In this document: piece after piece, positions 42,904-52,741 of the stretch
Layout of the letters: each line of letters begins with the position of its first letter
How positions within the stretch are numbered: position 1 is the stretch's first letter
Assembly: GCF_000378485.1 (NCBI RefSeq)
Contig: NZ_KB899971.1
Coordinates: forward strand, 212,330 to 276,329
Reading direction: 5' to 3'
From: Flavobacterium rivuli WB 3.3-2 = DSM 21788
Lineage (GTDB): Bacteria; Bacteroidota; Bacteroidia; Flavobacteriales; Flavobacteriaceae
Length of the DNA: 64,000 nucleotides
Notes under the pieces: generated by a model
What the model saw: the letters and a program-made list of their open reading frames with translations, nothing else
The model's database searches: none
What the model was told of the DNA's origin: nothing
Program-made: the position numbers and the translations under genes

Positions 42904-43758
42904 CTATTCAATTTCATATTCTTTTTTAAGTATGTTTATAATACCTTCTTTTGTAACACCATCTTTAGAAGTTAGGTTTAGGTTGATTAATGCTTCGCCC
43001 CCATAGTACCTGTCTTTTGTATAAAGCGTATCTAACAGGGTTTGCAAATAATATTGCTTTACAGTAATGCCATGTATCTTACCACCGGTACTGTCAATTT
43101 TTATGCTTTGCTCTTTGTCGTTATCAAAAAACAGTTTTTCCTCTATCGCAATGGTGTAGTTTTTAGTGTGCTCCGTATAGGGTTCGGTATACGAAACCTC
43201 TACTGCCGGTATTGCGATCATGACCATAAAATTCCACAGGGCATGATACAGGAATCCCCAAATAAAGTTAAGCCTTACCCTTATAAATGTAATTACTAAC
43301 CCGCCGGTAAGCTGGGTTAAAATAATGAGTGGCGACAGGGCATAAAATAAATTACTGCTGTTTGTATAATTGGCAATGTGCATAAAGCCAAAACAAATAG
43401 CAAAGGAGTATACTAAAAAAGGGAAAAACCTGCTCCATGCTGCCGCACTAATTACCTTGGTTTTTAATCCCTTATAGCGTAAAAAATACCTAAACAAAAG
43501 TTCTTCGCCAAAAGGAACCACGATAACAAAAAGTATAACCGATTTTAAGGCCGTGTAATATTCATTATCTACCGACCTTAAGTTTAGTATACTATCTATT
43601 TCTTCTAAAACCGGAAATATAAAAAGGTAGGATAGTATAAATTCAAATACCAGTAAAATTAATATGTACAGGAACTTGCTCTTTACGGTTAACCGGCTTT
43701 GGGTATCATCGGGCTTTTTTATAAAGCTGAACAAATCCCTGAGTATTGTTTTGATCAT
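42904..43758 (-). CDS. CPBP family intramembrane glutamic endopeptidase
   Basis: 284 residues with about eight membrane helices. Motif 1 EELLFRYFLRYKG (EExxxR), motif 2 CFGFMHIAN (FxxxH), motif 3 YHALWN (HxxxN/B) are all intact, so it is probably active (CAAX-prenyl protease / bacteriocin-processing, Abi family, substrate unknown). The last 100 residues, after the membrane part, are a soluble tail. Start ATG 43758 is preferred over 43854: a TAATTTTG -7 box sits 12 bp upstream of it. Confidence 0.9.
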   Translation of the reverse strand: MIKTILRDLFSFIKKPDDTQSRLTVKSKFLYILILLVFEFILSYLFIFPVLEEIDSILNLRSVDNEYYTALKSVILFVIVVPFGEELLFRYFLRYKGLKTKVISAAAWSRFFPFLVYSFAICFGFMHIANYTNSSNLFYALSPLIILTQLTGGLVITFIRVRLNFIWGFLYHALWNFMVMIAIPAVEVSYTEPYTEHTKNYTIAIEEKLFFDNDKEQSIKIDSTGGKIHGITVKQYYLQTLLDTLYTKDRYYGGEALINLNLTSKDGVTKEGIINILKKEYEIE

Positions 43759-43769
43759 GAAAGTAAACG

Positions 43770-43777
43770 CAAAATTA
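43770..43777 (-). promoter_or_regulatory. -7 promoter element TAATTTTG of the CPBP gene
   Basis: Minus-strand TAATTTTG, 12 bases before the ATG at 43758. Supports the shorter start. The remainder of the 43759-44076 gap is AT-rich with no repeat or ORF seen; the promoter of the TonB receptor must lie there but no exact TAnnTTTG was identified. Confidence 0.55.
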
Positions 43778-44076
43778 TGGTAGCGCAAATAACCTAAAAT
43801 TAAGCATACCATACAAGTTAAGAATTTTACTAAGACCCAAAAACGTCTCGCCACCTGCCTATAACCCTTTTTAACAGACCATTAAGTTTTAATTAGGCAC
43901 CACCATTTTTGTTATAAAAAGTTTGCCTTTAGGTAAAAGCAACGTTTAAATATAACATTTTACAAGGCTATGGTTAATATTGGGGTTACTCAGTTGCTAA
44001 GGGTTTTAATGTTTGCTTAACGGCGGGGCTTTTTTAAATCGCAATTTTTGTAAGCAACTAATTAAATGCATACTTA

Positions 44077-46680
44077 ATGAAACGATTAAAAGAAATTTTG
44101 TTTAGTGCCCTGCTTCTGCTTGCGGGCACCGTAGCATGGTCTCAGGAAACAGTAACAGGAACCGTTATAGACGATGCCGGCCTGCCACTACCCGCAGCAA
44201 CCGTTGCCGTAAAAGGCAGCAGCGATGCTACAACCACAGGCATAGATGGTACATTTACAGTATCTACATCAGTAACATCGGGCGAAATAGTGGTGTCTTT
44301 TTTAGGCTTTCAAACAAAGAGCGTTGCTTTTACCATTACTCCCGGACAGGCGTTAAACGTGGGCACAATTAACCTGGCTGCAAACAGCGAAGAGCTGGAG
44401 AACATAGTAATTGTGGGTACCGGTATTATAGATCTTGAAGAAGACAGGCGCACCCCGGTAGCCTCTACTACCATAAGGCGATCTGAAATTCAGCAGAAAA
44501 CGGGTAACCAGGAATTTCCTGAAATCATGAAAAACACACCATCTGTATATGTTGCCAGCAGCGCGGGTGGTTATGGCGACTCGCAAATGTTCCTGCGCGG
44601 TTTTGACCAGACTAATACGGCATTCCTGTTAAACGGGCAGCCCATTAACGGTATGGAAGATGGTAACATGTACTGGTCTAACTGGCAGGGCATGACCGAT
44701 GTGGCCAATGCCATACAGGTGCAGCGCGGGCTTGGGTCATCTAAACTGGCAATATCATCTGTAGGGGGTACGGTAAATATTGTTACCAAGGCTACAGAGC
44801 TTAAAAAAGGTGGCTTTGCGCAAAGCATTGTGGGTAACAATAATTATATAAAAACCACGCTGGGCTACAATACCGGCATGATGCAAAACGGGTTTGGTGC
44901 CAGCGTAATGATTACAGACTGGAGCGGAGACGGTTACAACCGCGGCACGCGTGGCGAGGGCCAAAACTATTTTGTATCGTTAGGGTATAAGCCTAATGAC
45001 AGGCATACGTTTAACTTTTTGCTTTTTGGCGCACCACAGCAGCACGACCAAAATTATACAAAAGCTATTTCAAACTATTTAAGGTACGGCCGCAAATACA
45101 ACAATAACTACGGTTTTCTTGATGGCGATTACCTTAGCGAAAGAACAAACTATTACCACAAGCCGGTGGCAAACTTTAACTGGGATTACAATATAAACAG
45201 CGATATGCAGCTCTCTACCGTGCTGTATGCCTCATGGGGCCGCGGTGGCGGTACAGGCAACTGGGGTAACGGTAAAAAAACCACGGCAGACGGGCATGTA
45301 GATTTTGCAGCCATAAGAAATAACAACATGGCCTTGCCGGGACGTATAGGCACCCTTGCAGCACGTACATCGCCAGAGGCGGCTTATGCCATACGCAACT
45401 CGGTAAATAACCACGCATGGTACGGCGTTGTAAGCAACTTTAACCACAAACTTACCGAAACCCTTAGCTATAACGCAGGTATAGATTTGCGTACCTATAA
45501 AGGTAACCACTACCGCGAAATATCTAACTATTTAGGGTTAGACGGTTTCTCTGTTACAGATAATAAACAGTATCCTGACGGGTATATAGTAACAGAACAG
45601 TATAGTGCAAACCCGTGGAGCGCGCTTACCAATAACCCCGCAGATAACCAAAAGGTAAATTATGATTATGATGAGCGCATAAGCTATGGCGGTATTTTTG
45701 GGCAGTTAGAGTATGCTGCAAATTCATTTTCGGCTTATGTGCAGGGAGCGGTATCATCGCAATCGCACGTGCGCTGGGACAGGTTTGGCTACACACAGGC
45801 CGAAGAAAAATCGGCTAAGGTAAGCAACACAGGCTACAACATTAAAGGCGGGGCTAACTACAGCTTTACACCTCAGCACAGCATTTTTGCCAATGCAGGC
45901 TTTTACAGCAAGCAGCCGTACCACGATAACATTTACCTAAACTTTGGTAACGATGTGAACCCGCTTACCAAGAACGAAAAAATTACAGGGCTGGAGGCCG
46001 GTTACCGTTTTAAAAGCCGCTTTGTAGATGTTAATGTAGATGTGTACCGTACCGGATGGAAAGACAGGGTTACCACAACATCTACCACAGACCAGGCTAC
46101 CGGCCAGTTAGTATATACTAATAACAGTGGTGTAAACCAGCTTCATAAAGGTGTAGAGGTTAGCTTAGTGGCACGCCCGCTGCAATCGCTAAACATTAAA
46201 GGTTTTGCATCGTTAGGCGACTGGGAATATGATGATAATATTTACCAGAGAAAATATGACGAAAACCAAAGGCTGCTTGAAGAGACCATTCAGGAGGTAA
46301 AAGGCGGTAAAGTGGGCCCTGCTGCACAAACCACCTTTGGCCTTGGCGCAACCTACCGCATTGTAAATGGATTATCTGTAGATGCCGACTGGAGAACATA
46401 CAGCAACATGTATGCAGATGTTGTTACTAAAGATAATATAGAATTGCCCTCTTACGACCTTGTAGATGCCGGTGTTACCTACACCCTGAAGTTTGCCGAA
46501 AACTCGCTTACCTTCAGGCTTAACGTAAACAATGTTTTTGACGAGGTGTACCTTTCTGAAATGACTACCGCCAATGCTGCAGAGCCCGGTGCCGAGTTAT
46601 ACAGGGGTATTAACGTGAGCAACAACGTGTTTTTTGGTAACGGCAGAACGTACAATTTCGGAATGAGGTTTAACTTTTAA
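44077..46680 (+). CDS. TonB-dependent outer membrane receptor
   Basis: 867-residue outer-membrane transporter. Signal peptide MKRLKEILFSALLLLAGTVAWSQ; CarboxypepD_reg-like beta-sandwich (residues about 24-105, VTGTVIDDAGLPLPAATVAV ... GEIVVSFLGFQTKSV); plug domain (about 110-240, PEIMKNTPSVYVASSAGGYGDSQMFLRGFDQ, NGQPINGMEDG, RGLGSSKLAISSVGGTVNIV); 22-strand barrel ending YNFGMRFNF. It lacks a SusD partner and a nearby ExbBD/TonB. Substrate unknown (iron chelates, B12 or glycans are typical). Single gene with its own terminator. Confidence 0.96.
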   Translation: MKRLKEILFSALLLLAGTVAWSQETVTGTVIDDAGLPLPAATVAVKGSSDATTTGIDGTFTVSTSVTSGEIVVSFLGFQTKSVAFTITPGQALNVGTINLAANSEELENIVIVGTGIIDLEEDRRTPVASTTIRRSEIQQKTGNQEFPEIMKNTPSVYVASSAGGYGDSQMFLRGFDQTNTAFLLNGQPINGMEDGNMYWSNWQGMTDVANAIQVQRGLGSSKLAISSVGGTVNIVTKATELKKGGFAQSIVGNNNYIKTTLGYNTGMMQNGFGASVMITDWSGDGYNRGTRGEGQNYFVSLGYKPNDRHTFNFLLFGAPQQHDQNYTKAISNYLRYGRKYNNNYGFLDGDYLSERTNYYHKPVANFNWDYNINSDMQLSTVLYASWGRGGGTGNWGNGKKTTADGHVDFAAIRNNNMALPGRIGTLAARTSPEAAYAIRNSVNNHAWYGVVSNFNHKLTETLSYNAGIDLRTYKGNHYREISNYLGLDGFSVTDNKQYPDGYIVTEQYSANPWSALTNNPADNQKVNYDYDERISYGGIFGQLEYAANSFSAYVQGAVSSQSHVRWDRFGYTQAEEKSAKVSNTGYNIKGGANYSFTPQHSIFANAGFYSKQPYHDNIYLNFGNDVNPLTKNEKITGLEAGYRFKSRFVDVNVDVYRTGWKDRVTTTSTTDQATGQLVYTNNSGVNQLHKGVEVSLVARPLQSLNIKGFASLGDWEYDDNIYQRKYDENQRLLEETIQEVKGGKVGPAAQTTFGLGATYRIVNGLSVDADWRTYSNMYADVVTKDNIELPSYDLVDAGVTYTLKFAENSLTFRLNVNNVFDEVYLSEMTTANAAEPGAELYRGINVSNNVFFGNGRTYNFGMRFNF

Positions 46681-46712
46681 GTAGTTTTGTTTTCATATTG
46701 GTTTAGTGCCTA

Positions 46713-46746
46713 AAAGGCTCCTGCAATTGCAGGGGCCTTTTTTTTA
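46713..46746 (+). terminator. Terminator of the TonB receptor gene
   Basis: AAAGGCTCCTGC pairs with GCAGGGGCCTTT (one G-U pair) across an AATT loop, then eight T. Confidence 0.9.
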
Positions 46747-46900
46747 ATATGCTATGCAGCAACAACATAAAACAAAAATCAGTAATTTTAGGTAAACCAA
46801 CCACACCTAAAATGAAAAAGTTACCACAAGGAACGGCAAAGATTAGCTATAGATATACGTATTAGTTGAATCATTTCTATTTGTTACAATTATCCTGTGC

Positions 46901-47024
46901 AACACACTCCTAACCCCTCTCAAGAGGGGAACACTCAGTTGTGCTCACTCAAGTGTCTGAAATACTGTTGTTCTTAACCGCCGAGTGTAGCTGGTTCCCC
47001 TCTTGAGAGGGGTTAGGGGTGTGT
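46901..47024. repeat. R1 repeat
   Basis: AACACACTCCTAACCCCTCT, CAAGAGGGGAAC opposite GTTCCCCTCTTGAGAGG, GGTTAGGGGTGTGT. Same foldback unit as part 1 of the 24.3 kb array. Confidence 0.8.
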
Positions 47025-47085
47025 CTTAAAATTATGCCATTCTTTATAGATTTATATAATACATAAAAGCCTTAACAATATAGTA

Positions 47086-47118
47086 TATAAAAAAACGCAT
47101 CCCGTTACAGGATGCGTT
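47086..47118 (-). terminator. Terminator of sdhCAB
   Basis: Minus-strand AACGCATCC and GGATGCGTT with a 7-base loop and a following T run, about 30 bases after the sdhB stop. Confidence 0.88.
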
Positions 47119-47147
47119 CTTAGCACTATAAGTCAGTTTTTGTTTTC

Positions 47148-47909
47148 TTATTTTATGCTTGCAAAAAGATATTCCCTGTTCATACGGGCAATATTTTCAA
47201 GAGAGATACCTTTAGGGCACTCCACTTCGCAGGCTCCGGTATTGGTACAGTTACCAAAACCTTCTTCATCCATTTGGCGTACCATGTTAAGTACACGCTG
47301 TGTAGCCTCTACTTTACCTTGAGGTAGCAATGCATATTGCGATACCTTAGCACCTACAAACAGCATAGCACTACCGTTTTTACAGCTTGCCACACAAGCA
47401 CCACAGCCTATACATGCAGCAGCCTCAAAAGCCCTGTCGGCATCATGCTTAGGTACCGGGGTAGCATTGGCATCTATAGTATTGCCCGATGTGTTTACCG
47501 ATACAAAACCACCCGCCTGCTGTATCCTGTCGAACGAGCTACGGTCTACAATAAGGTCTTTAATAACCGGGAATGCTTTACTTCTCCACGGCTCTACATA
47601 TATGGTATCGCCGTCTTTAAACGAGCGCATGTGCAGCTGGCAGGTAGTAACCTGGCTTGCCGGCCCGTGCGCCTGGCCGTTTATGTATAGCGAACATGCA
47701 CCACAAATACCTTCGCGGCAGTCATGATCAAAAGCTATGGGTTCTTTTTGGGTATTTATAAGCTGCTCATTTAACTGATCCAGCATTTCAAGAAACGAAC
47801 TGTCTGTAGATACATTATCAAGTTTGTACGTTTCTATGCTACCTTTAGTTTTGGCGTTTTTCTGACGCCATATTTTAAGGTGTATGTTTATATTTTTATT
47901 AGAAGCCAT
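47148..47909 (-). CDS. sdhB: Succinate dehydrogenase/fumarate reductase iron-sulfur subunit
   Basis: 253-residue electron-transfer subunit of complex II. The [2Fe-2S] loop [19 protein letters not shown] plus downstream Cys; then [11 protein letters not shown] (4Fe-4S) and [15 protein letters not shown] (3Fe-4S) are intact. It passes electrons from the FAD of SdhA to the quinone site near SdhC. Last gene of sdhC-sdhA-sdhB, 9 bp after sdhA and followed by a strong terminator. Confidence 0.97.
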   Translation of the reverse strand: MASNKNINIHLKIWRQKNAKTKGSIETYKLDNVSTDSSFLEMLDQLNEQLINTQKEPIAFDHDCREGICGACSLYINGQAHGPASQVTTCQLHMRSFKDGDTIYVEPWRSKAFPVIKDLIVDRSSFDRIQQAGGFVSVNTSGNTIDANATPVPKHDADRAFEAAACIGCGACVASCKNGSAMLFVGAKVSQYALLPQGKVEATQRVLNMVRQMDEEGFGNCTNTGACEVECPKGISLENIARMNREYLFASIK

Positions 47910-47918
47910 GGTGTTATT

Positions 47919-49928
47919 TTATTTGTAATTCCTTGCGGCAATTTTTATGTACTCGTATTTAAGCTCTTCTTTGTGCAATACCTCGGCATTAATATCATTG
48001 CCCTGATATTCCCATGCGCCCACAAATGCAAAGTTTTCATCATCACGAAGGGTTTCACCTTCTGCATCCTGGTACTCTTCCCTAAAGTGGCCACCGCAAG
48101 ACTCGTTGCGCTGTAAAGCATCGCGCGCCATTAGTTGCCCAAGGTCTATAAAATCAGCCACACGAACCGCTTTTTCAAGCTCTGTGTTTAGCTCATCCGT
48201 AGTTCCCGGTACATAAACATCCCTAAAGAATTCTTCTTTAAGTGCTGCAATCTCGGCAATAGCCTCTGTAAGCCCCTGCGCATTACGGCCCATACCCACT
48301 TTGTTCCACATAATGTGGCCCAGTTTTTTATGGAAAAAGTCAACCGATTTTGTTCCTTTATTGTTAAGGAAACCTTCTAACTGAGAACGTACAGCATTTT
48401 CTGCCTCTGTAAATTCAGCCGAATCTGTAGGTATCTTACCTGTGGCAATTTCGCCGGCAAGGTAATCAGATACTGTATAAGGCAGTACAAAATAACCATC
48501 GGCAAGACCCTGCATAAGTGCAGATGCACCAAGGCGGTTAGCACCGTGGTCACTAAAGTTAGCTTCACCGGCTACAAAACAGCCAGGTATAGTACTTTGC
48601 AGGTTATAATCTACCCATACACCACCCATTGTATAGTGTACCGCAGGATAGATCTTCATAGGTACCTCATACGGGTTTTCGTCTGTAATTTGCTGGTACA
48701 TCTGGAAAAGGTTACCATATTTTTCCTCAATCCATGCCTTACCAAGCTTAATAACCTCATCGTCGCTTGGGTTATGGTTACCCGCAGCATAAGCAGTTTG
48801 CTTACCTTTACTTATTATCTCTGATGAGAAATCAAGGTAAACACCCTCGTTGGTAGCATTAGCCTCTATACCAAAACCGGCATCGCAACGCTCTTTTGCA
48901 GCGCGGCTTGCTACGTCCCTTGGTACAAGGTTACCAAAGGCAGGGTACCTTCTTTCAAGAAAATAATCCCTGTCTTCTTCATTAATATCTGTAGCTTTTA
49001 GCTTTCCTGCGCGGATAGCTTCTGCATCTTCTTTCTTTTTAGGAACCCATATACGGCCTGAGTTACGTAACGATTCCGACATCAGGGTCAGTTTCGACTG
49101 GTTCTCGCCGTGTACCGGTATACATGTAGGGTGAATTTGTACAAAACAAGGGTTAGCAAAATAAGCCCCTTTTTTGTGTATTTTCCAGCCTGCGGTTACG
49201 TTACTTCCCATAGCATTTGTAGAAAGGAAGTATACGTTACCATACCCGCCAGATGCTATAATAACAGCATGGCCGGAGTGGCGCTCAAGCTCGCCCGTAA
49301 CAAGGTTACGTGCTATAATACCACGCGCTTTGCCGTTTACCTTAACAATATCGAGCATTTCGTGGCGGTTGTACATTTGTATACGCCCCTGCCCTATCTG
49401 GCGCGAAAGCGATGAGTAAGCACCTAATAGTAACTGCTGGCCTGTTTGCCCTGCAGCATAAAAAGTACGCTGTACCTGTGTACCACCAAAAGAGCGGTTA
49501 TCCAGCATTCCGCCGTAATCGCGGGCAAAAGGAACACCCTGAGCCACACACTGGTCAATTATGTTACCGGACACTTCTGCAAGGCGGTGCACGTTAGCTT
49601 CGCGCGCCCTGTAGTCGCCCCCTTTTATAGTATCATAAAACAACCTGTATATACTATCACCATCATTCTGGTAATTTTTAGCAGCGTTTATACCACCCTG
49701 TGCAGCAATGGAGTGTGCACGGCGTGGAGAATCCTGAAAGCAAAATGCCTTAACATTGTAGCCCATCTCTGCAAATGATGCAGCGGCAGATGCTCCTGCA
49801 AGGCCGGTGCCCACTACAATAATATCAAGCTTAGGCCTGTTGTTTGGGGCAACCAGTTTTAAATGATCTTTATAATCGGTCCATTTATCGGAGATATTCC
49901 CTTCGGGTATTTTAGAATCTAACTTCAT
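47919..49928 (-). CDS. sdhA: Succinate dehydrogenase/fumarate reductase flavoprotein subunit
   Basis: 669-residue catalytic subunit oxidising succinate to fumarate in the TCA cycle. FAD-binding [20 protein letters not shown], the FAD-linked His in [15 protein letters not shown], the substrate-site residues [20 protein letters not shown] and [11 protein letters not shown] are visible, with the C-terminal capping region [15 protein letters not shown]. The long form fits the Bacteroidota/B-type class of complex II. 15 bp after sdhC, 9 bp before sdhB. Confidence 0.97.
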   Translation of the reverse strand: MKLDSKIPEGNISDKWTDYKDHLKLVAPNNRPKLDIIVVGTGLAGASAAASFAEMGYNVKAFCFQDSPRRAHSIAAQGGINAAKNYQNDGDSIYRLFYDTIKGGDYRAREANVHRLAEVSGNIIDQCVAQGVPFARDYGGMLDNRSFGGTQVQRTFYAAGQTGQQLLLGAYSSLSRQIGQGRIQMYNRHEMLDIVKVNGKARGIIARNLVTGELERHSGHAVIIASGGYGNVYFLSTNAMGSNVTAGWKIHKKGAYFANPCFVQIHPTCIPVHGENQSKLTLMSESLRNSGRIWVPKKKEDAEAIRAGKLKATDINEEDRDYFLERRYPAFGNLVPRDVASRAAKERCDAGFGIEANATNEGVYLDFSSEIISKGKQTAYAAGNHNPSDDEVIKLGKAWIEEKYGNLFQMYQQITDENPYEVPMKIYPAVHYTMGGVWVDYNLQSTIPGCFVAGEANFSDHGANRLGASALMQGLADGYFVLPYTVSDYLAGEIATGKIPTDSAEFTEAENAVRSQLEGFLNNKGTKSVDFFHKKLGHIMWNKVGMGRNAQGLTEAIAEIAALKEEFFRDVYVPGTTDELNTELEKAVRVADFIDLGQLMARDALQRNESCGGHFREEYQDAEGETLRDDENFAFVGAWEYQGNDINAEVLHKEELKYEYIKIAARNYK

Positions 49929-49943
49929 GTTTATTGACGTTGA

Positions 49944-50798
49944 TTATTTAAGTAAAAAGTGAATGTATAACGGTATGATAGCAAAAAGGGCAGGCACTAT
50001 GATAGAGAAGCCTTTACCTATATTTTTGATAAGACCGTTGTATTTAGGGTTGTTTGCACCAAGCGACTGAAAGGCACTGCCAAAACCGTGAAACAGGTGA
50101 AAGCCTAACACGATCATTGAAAGTACATATAATATTGTGAAAGGCAAACCATAAGTAGGCTGCTTAAAAAACTCTATAGTAATTTTATAAAGGTCTTTGT
50201 AACCTTCTTTAATTTTTACATTGGCCTGACCATCATAAAAAGATGTCCTGTCGTGTATTTTATATGCGCCCTGGTCTACCTGTGCTTTTGGTATGTAGCC
50301 ACCATCTGTAGTTACATAAAATTCCTGTGGTGCACCACCGGCGTTAATGGTTATGGTTTGCAATGGCATATTTTCATCAAAGTGCATTTTTGCCCAGAAG
50401 CTTACCATGTGCGATACAATGAACACAAGGATAACCGTACCTAAAACCGCCATGTTGCGCGATGCCCAGATGGTGTTTCTTTCCGGTTTGTTCATTGCAT
50501 AATTAATAGGCCTTGCTTTTTTGTTTTGCAGTGTAAGTATAATACCATCTATAGCATGAAAAAGAATAGAAATATAGGTAACGTAAGATAAAATTTTAAC
50601 TGCCGGGTTAGTAGTCATGAACAAAGCATACTGGTTAAAGTGCAATGCAGCGTCATCCGGGGTGGTATGCCACAAAGTAGCCAGTAATTGAAGGTTACCC
50701 GCCAAGTGCCCTACAAGGAACAAGCAGAGAAATAAACCTGTTAAAGCCATCCAGTACTTTTTAGCTATGGAAGACTTCAAAAATGCAGATTTTGCCAT
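49944..50798 (-). CDS. sdhC: Succinate dehydrogenase cytochrome b subunit
   Basis: 284-residue membrane anchor with five helices (WMALTGLFLCLFLVGHLAG, FMTTNPAVKILSYVTYISIL, NMAVLGTVILVFIVSHMVSF, FTILYVLSMIVLGFHLFHGF, FSIIVPALFAIIPLYIHFLL). His in the helices (GHLAGN, LFHAIDG, SHMVSFW, HLFHGFG) are the likely ligands of two heme b, as in the di-heme, single-anchor class (Wolinella/Bacillus type). First gene of the operon. Confidence 0.95.
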   Translation of the reverse strand: MAKSAFLKSSIAKKYWMALTGLFLCLFLVGHLAGNLQLLATLWHTTPDDAALHFNQYALFMTTNPAVKILSYVTYISILFHAIDGIILTLQNKKARPINYAMNKPERNTIWASRNMAVLGTVILVFIVSHMVSFWAKMHFDENMPLQTITINAGGAPQEFYVTTDGGYIPKAQVDQGAYKIHDRTSFYDGQANVKIKEGYKDLYKITIEFFKQPTYGLPFTILYVLSMIVLGFHLFHGFGSAFQSLGANNPKYNGLIKNIGKGFSIIVPALFAIIPLYIHFLLK

Positions 50799-51590
50799 AA
50801 TGTATGATTAAAATATAAAAGGTTTTTTAAAAATCAAACAAATTTAAGGCTAAATGAATTTAACCGCAACCCCTGCCACCTAATTTATAATGAATATAAA
50901 GTGAAGATTTTTTAAAGTATTATCAGTCAAAAATTATAATTTCCATTTTTTTACATTAAAAATACCTAAAAAAACGCAACAGAATCAAAATTCCGCATTT
51001 CATATATTTAAGATGGTGAAATACAACTACACCGTTTTAGTACTTTAAAACGATAGCTTATAAGGAATTGCAGGCTTTGTGAAGTGTATGTAAAAGTTTA
51101 GCTTTTCCCGTCTTTATACTATCGTGCGGACAATCTTTCTGTTCTCTCCCTCCCGATAGCTATCGGGACTCTCCAAAGGAGAGGGAATTCCGGCCGATCT
51201 ACTCAAGCGGATTTTCCAGCAGAGTATAGCTATGGCCTAAAACTTCGTTGCGTTAAGCAAAATATAAGTTGGAGCCTTGTCCCGATAGCTATCGGGATTG
51301 TTTCTTTTGTTTCAAGACAAAAGAAAAGATACACACCCCCAACCCCTCTCAAGAGGGGAGCCAGCAACACTCATACGCGCTACCCAAATGTATTTAATTA
51401 CTAATTACACTTATATTGCTTTGTACTACATTGACTTTGACTGAAGAAAGGAGCGGCTTAGTAATAACACACCCCTAACCCCTCTCAAGAGGGGAGCCAG
51501 CAACACTCATACGCGTTTACTCATCCAAAGAACTGCGATCTGAATACTGAATACTGATTACTGACCACTGACCACTGACTACTGAAAAAC
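50799..51590. repeat. Long repeat-filled gap between sdhC and the ChaN-like gene
   Basis: About 300 bp of AT-rich sdh promoter DNA, then several repeats: an R1 fragment with a CCCGATAGCTATCGGG palindrome (51152-51167), the same palindrome again alone (51281-51296), R1 left halves at about 51330-51362 and 51470-51503 that share GGGGAGCCAGCAACACTCAT, and an R4 run (ACTGAATACTGATTACTG, ACTGACCACTGACTACTG) at about 51539-51587. No gene seen. Confidence 0.7.
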
Positions 51591-52442
51591 TTAATACGTC
51601 TTCGTCATATCCTCATCTACAACAAGGATAAAGTCGGCCTGATTTAAAAATTCGGTATCGAGATTATTAATATCTTTTTGGGTAACGGCGGCAATGGTAA
51701 TAATTTTTACGCCCGGCTTGTCTTTTTTAAGGTACCAGTTTATACCCTCAAAACCATCGCTGTGGTAGGAGCCGTTGTAGTGTATAAAAATAGTGCCCGG
51801 CTTAAGGTTTTGGCTAATAAAATACCCCATAGTAGCATCTTTAACCGCCTGCGCTTTAGGCAGGTTATCGCCACCGTGGCCACCGGCCATAGCCAGCATT
51901 TCTTTATAGCCCGGCAATTCGGGGTCATAAGCAATGGGCAGCGGGGCTATCCATGCTTTCTCTTCGGGCGTTAATTTATCTAAAGCATCAAAACCCTGTT
52001 TATATACAAGGCTGGCATAGCGGCGCGGAATGTTAGTTGCTACAAATGGGTAGTGCTTTTCTTTAGCAAAATCTACGAGCGGCTTATAGTCGGTTTTATG
52101 GTTGGGCCACAGGCGGGCAACGCTGTCAAAAACCTTTTGGTCTATCTGCCCGGCAAGGTATTGGTTAAGCTGTTTCTGGTTATCTGCCTCGATCATTTCG
52201 GCACCCAGCACAAGGGGCTTTTTTTCGGCAAGGTCTTTAGTAAGCTCTAACTGCAGCCAGTGTACGAGGGAGTTATCGTGCTGCTCGCCAAAGAACAACA
52301 CATCGGTACCGGCGGCTGCCTTAAGCAACTTATCGTAAGTAGTTTTTTTACCGGCTTTGGTGTACAGCTGGTAACCCTGCTTGTCCTGAGCCTGCGTTGC
52401 AAGGCTTACTATAAAAATGGCTAAAAGGAAATATCGTTTCAT
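51591..52442 (-). CDS. ChaN family protein, probable heme/iron-related lipoprotein-like
   Basis: 283 residues with a Sec signal peptide (MKRYFLLAIFIVSLATQAQ) and a ChaN (heme-binding, DUF399) domain: VLFFGEQHDNSLVHWLQLEL, LVLGAEMIEADNQKQLNQYL, FVATNIPRRYASLVYKQGF, and the C-terminal TIFIHYNGSYHSDGFEGINW. ChaN proteins are periplasmic and thought to bind iron or heme. No lipobox Cys appears. The next gene downstream is beyond a long repeat gap, so it is monocistronic. Confidence 0.9.
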   Translation of the reverse strand: MKRYFLLAIFIVSLATQAQDKQGYQLYTKAGKKTTYDKLLKAAAGTDVLFFGEQHDNSLVHWLQLELTKDLAEKKPLVLGAEMIEADNQKQLNQYLAGQIDQKVFDSVARLWPNHKTDYKPLVDFAKEKHYPFVATNIPRRYASLVYKQGFDALDKLTPEEKAWIAPLPIAYDPELPGYKEMLAMAGGHGGDNLPKAQAVKDATMGYFISQNLKPGTIFIHYNGSYHSDGFEGINWYLKKDKPGVKIITIAAVTQKDINNLDTEFLNQADFILVVDEDMTKTY

Positions 52443-52479
52443 GCTTATTGATAATGAATATAAATAAAGCTGCTAAAAT

Positions 52480-52691
52480 AAGGATTGTTAGCCACGAATT
52501 GCACTAATTAGCACAAATAAAATATGTTTTTAAAACCGCTTTTTACCCCCATCAATAATCGATACCATAAAAATTAGTGCTAATAAGTGCAATTCGTGTA
52601 AAAACTGTAAGCCCTTCGGGATACTGTAAAGAGGTGTATTGGTTCGTGATAGTTTGTGCAATTCGTGGCTAACTCCCATGCACAATCCTTA
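52480..52691. repeat. Foldback repeat with GCCACGAATTGCAC arms
   Basis: AAGGATTGTTAGCCACGAAT, TGCACTAATTAGCACAAAT on the left; TTTGTGCAATTCGTGGCTAA then CACAATCCTTA on the right; an inner copy ATTAGTGCTAATAAGTGCAA pairs too. Same architecture as R2 with different ends. It fills the ChaN / HMG-CoA synthase spacer. Confidence 0.65.
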
Positions 52692-52709
52692 TGTTACATT
52701 ATTTATTTT

Positions 52710-52717
52710 TAAATTTG
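52710..52717 (+). promoter_or_regulatory. -7 promoter element TAAATTTG
   Basis: Exact TAnnTTTG 24 bases before the HMG-CoA synthase ATG at 52742. Confidence 0.6.
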
Positions 52718-52741
52718 CGTTAATACCCATAAACAAAGACC

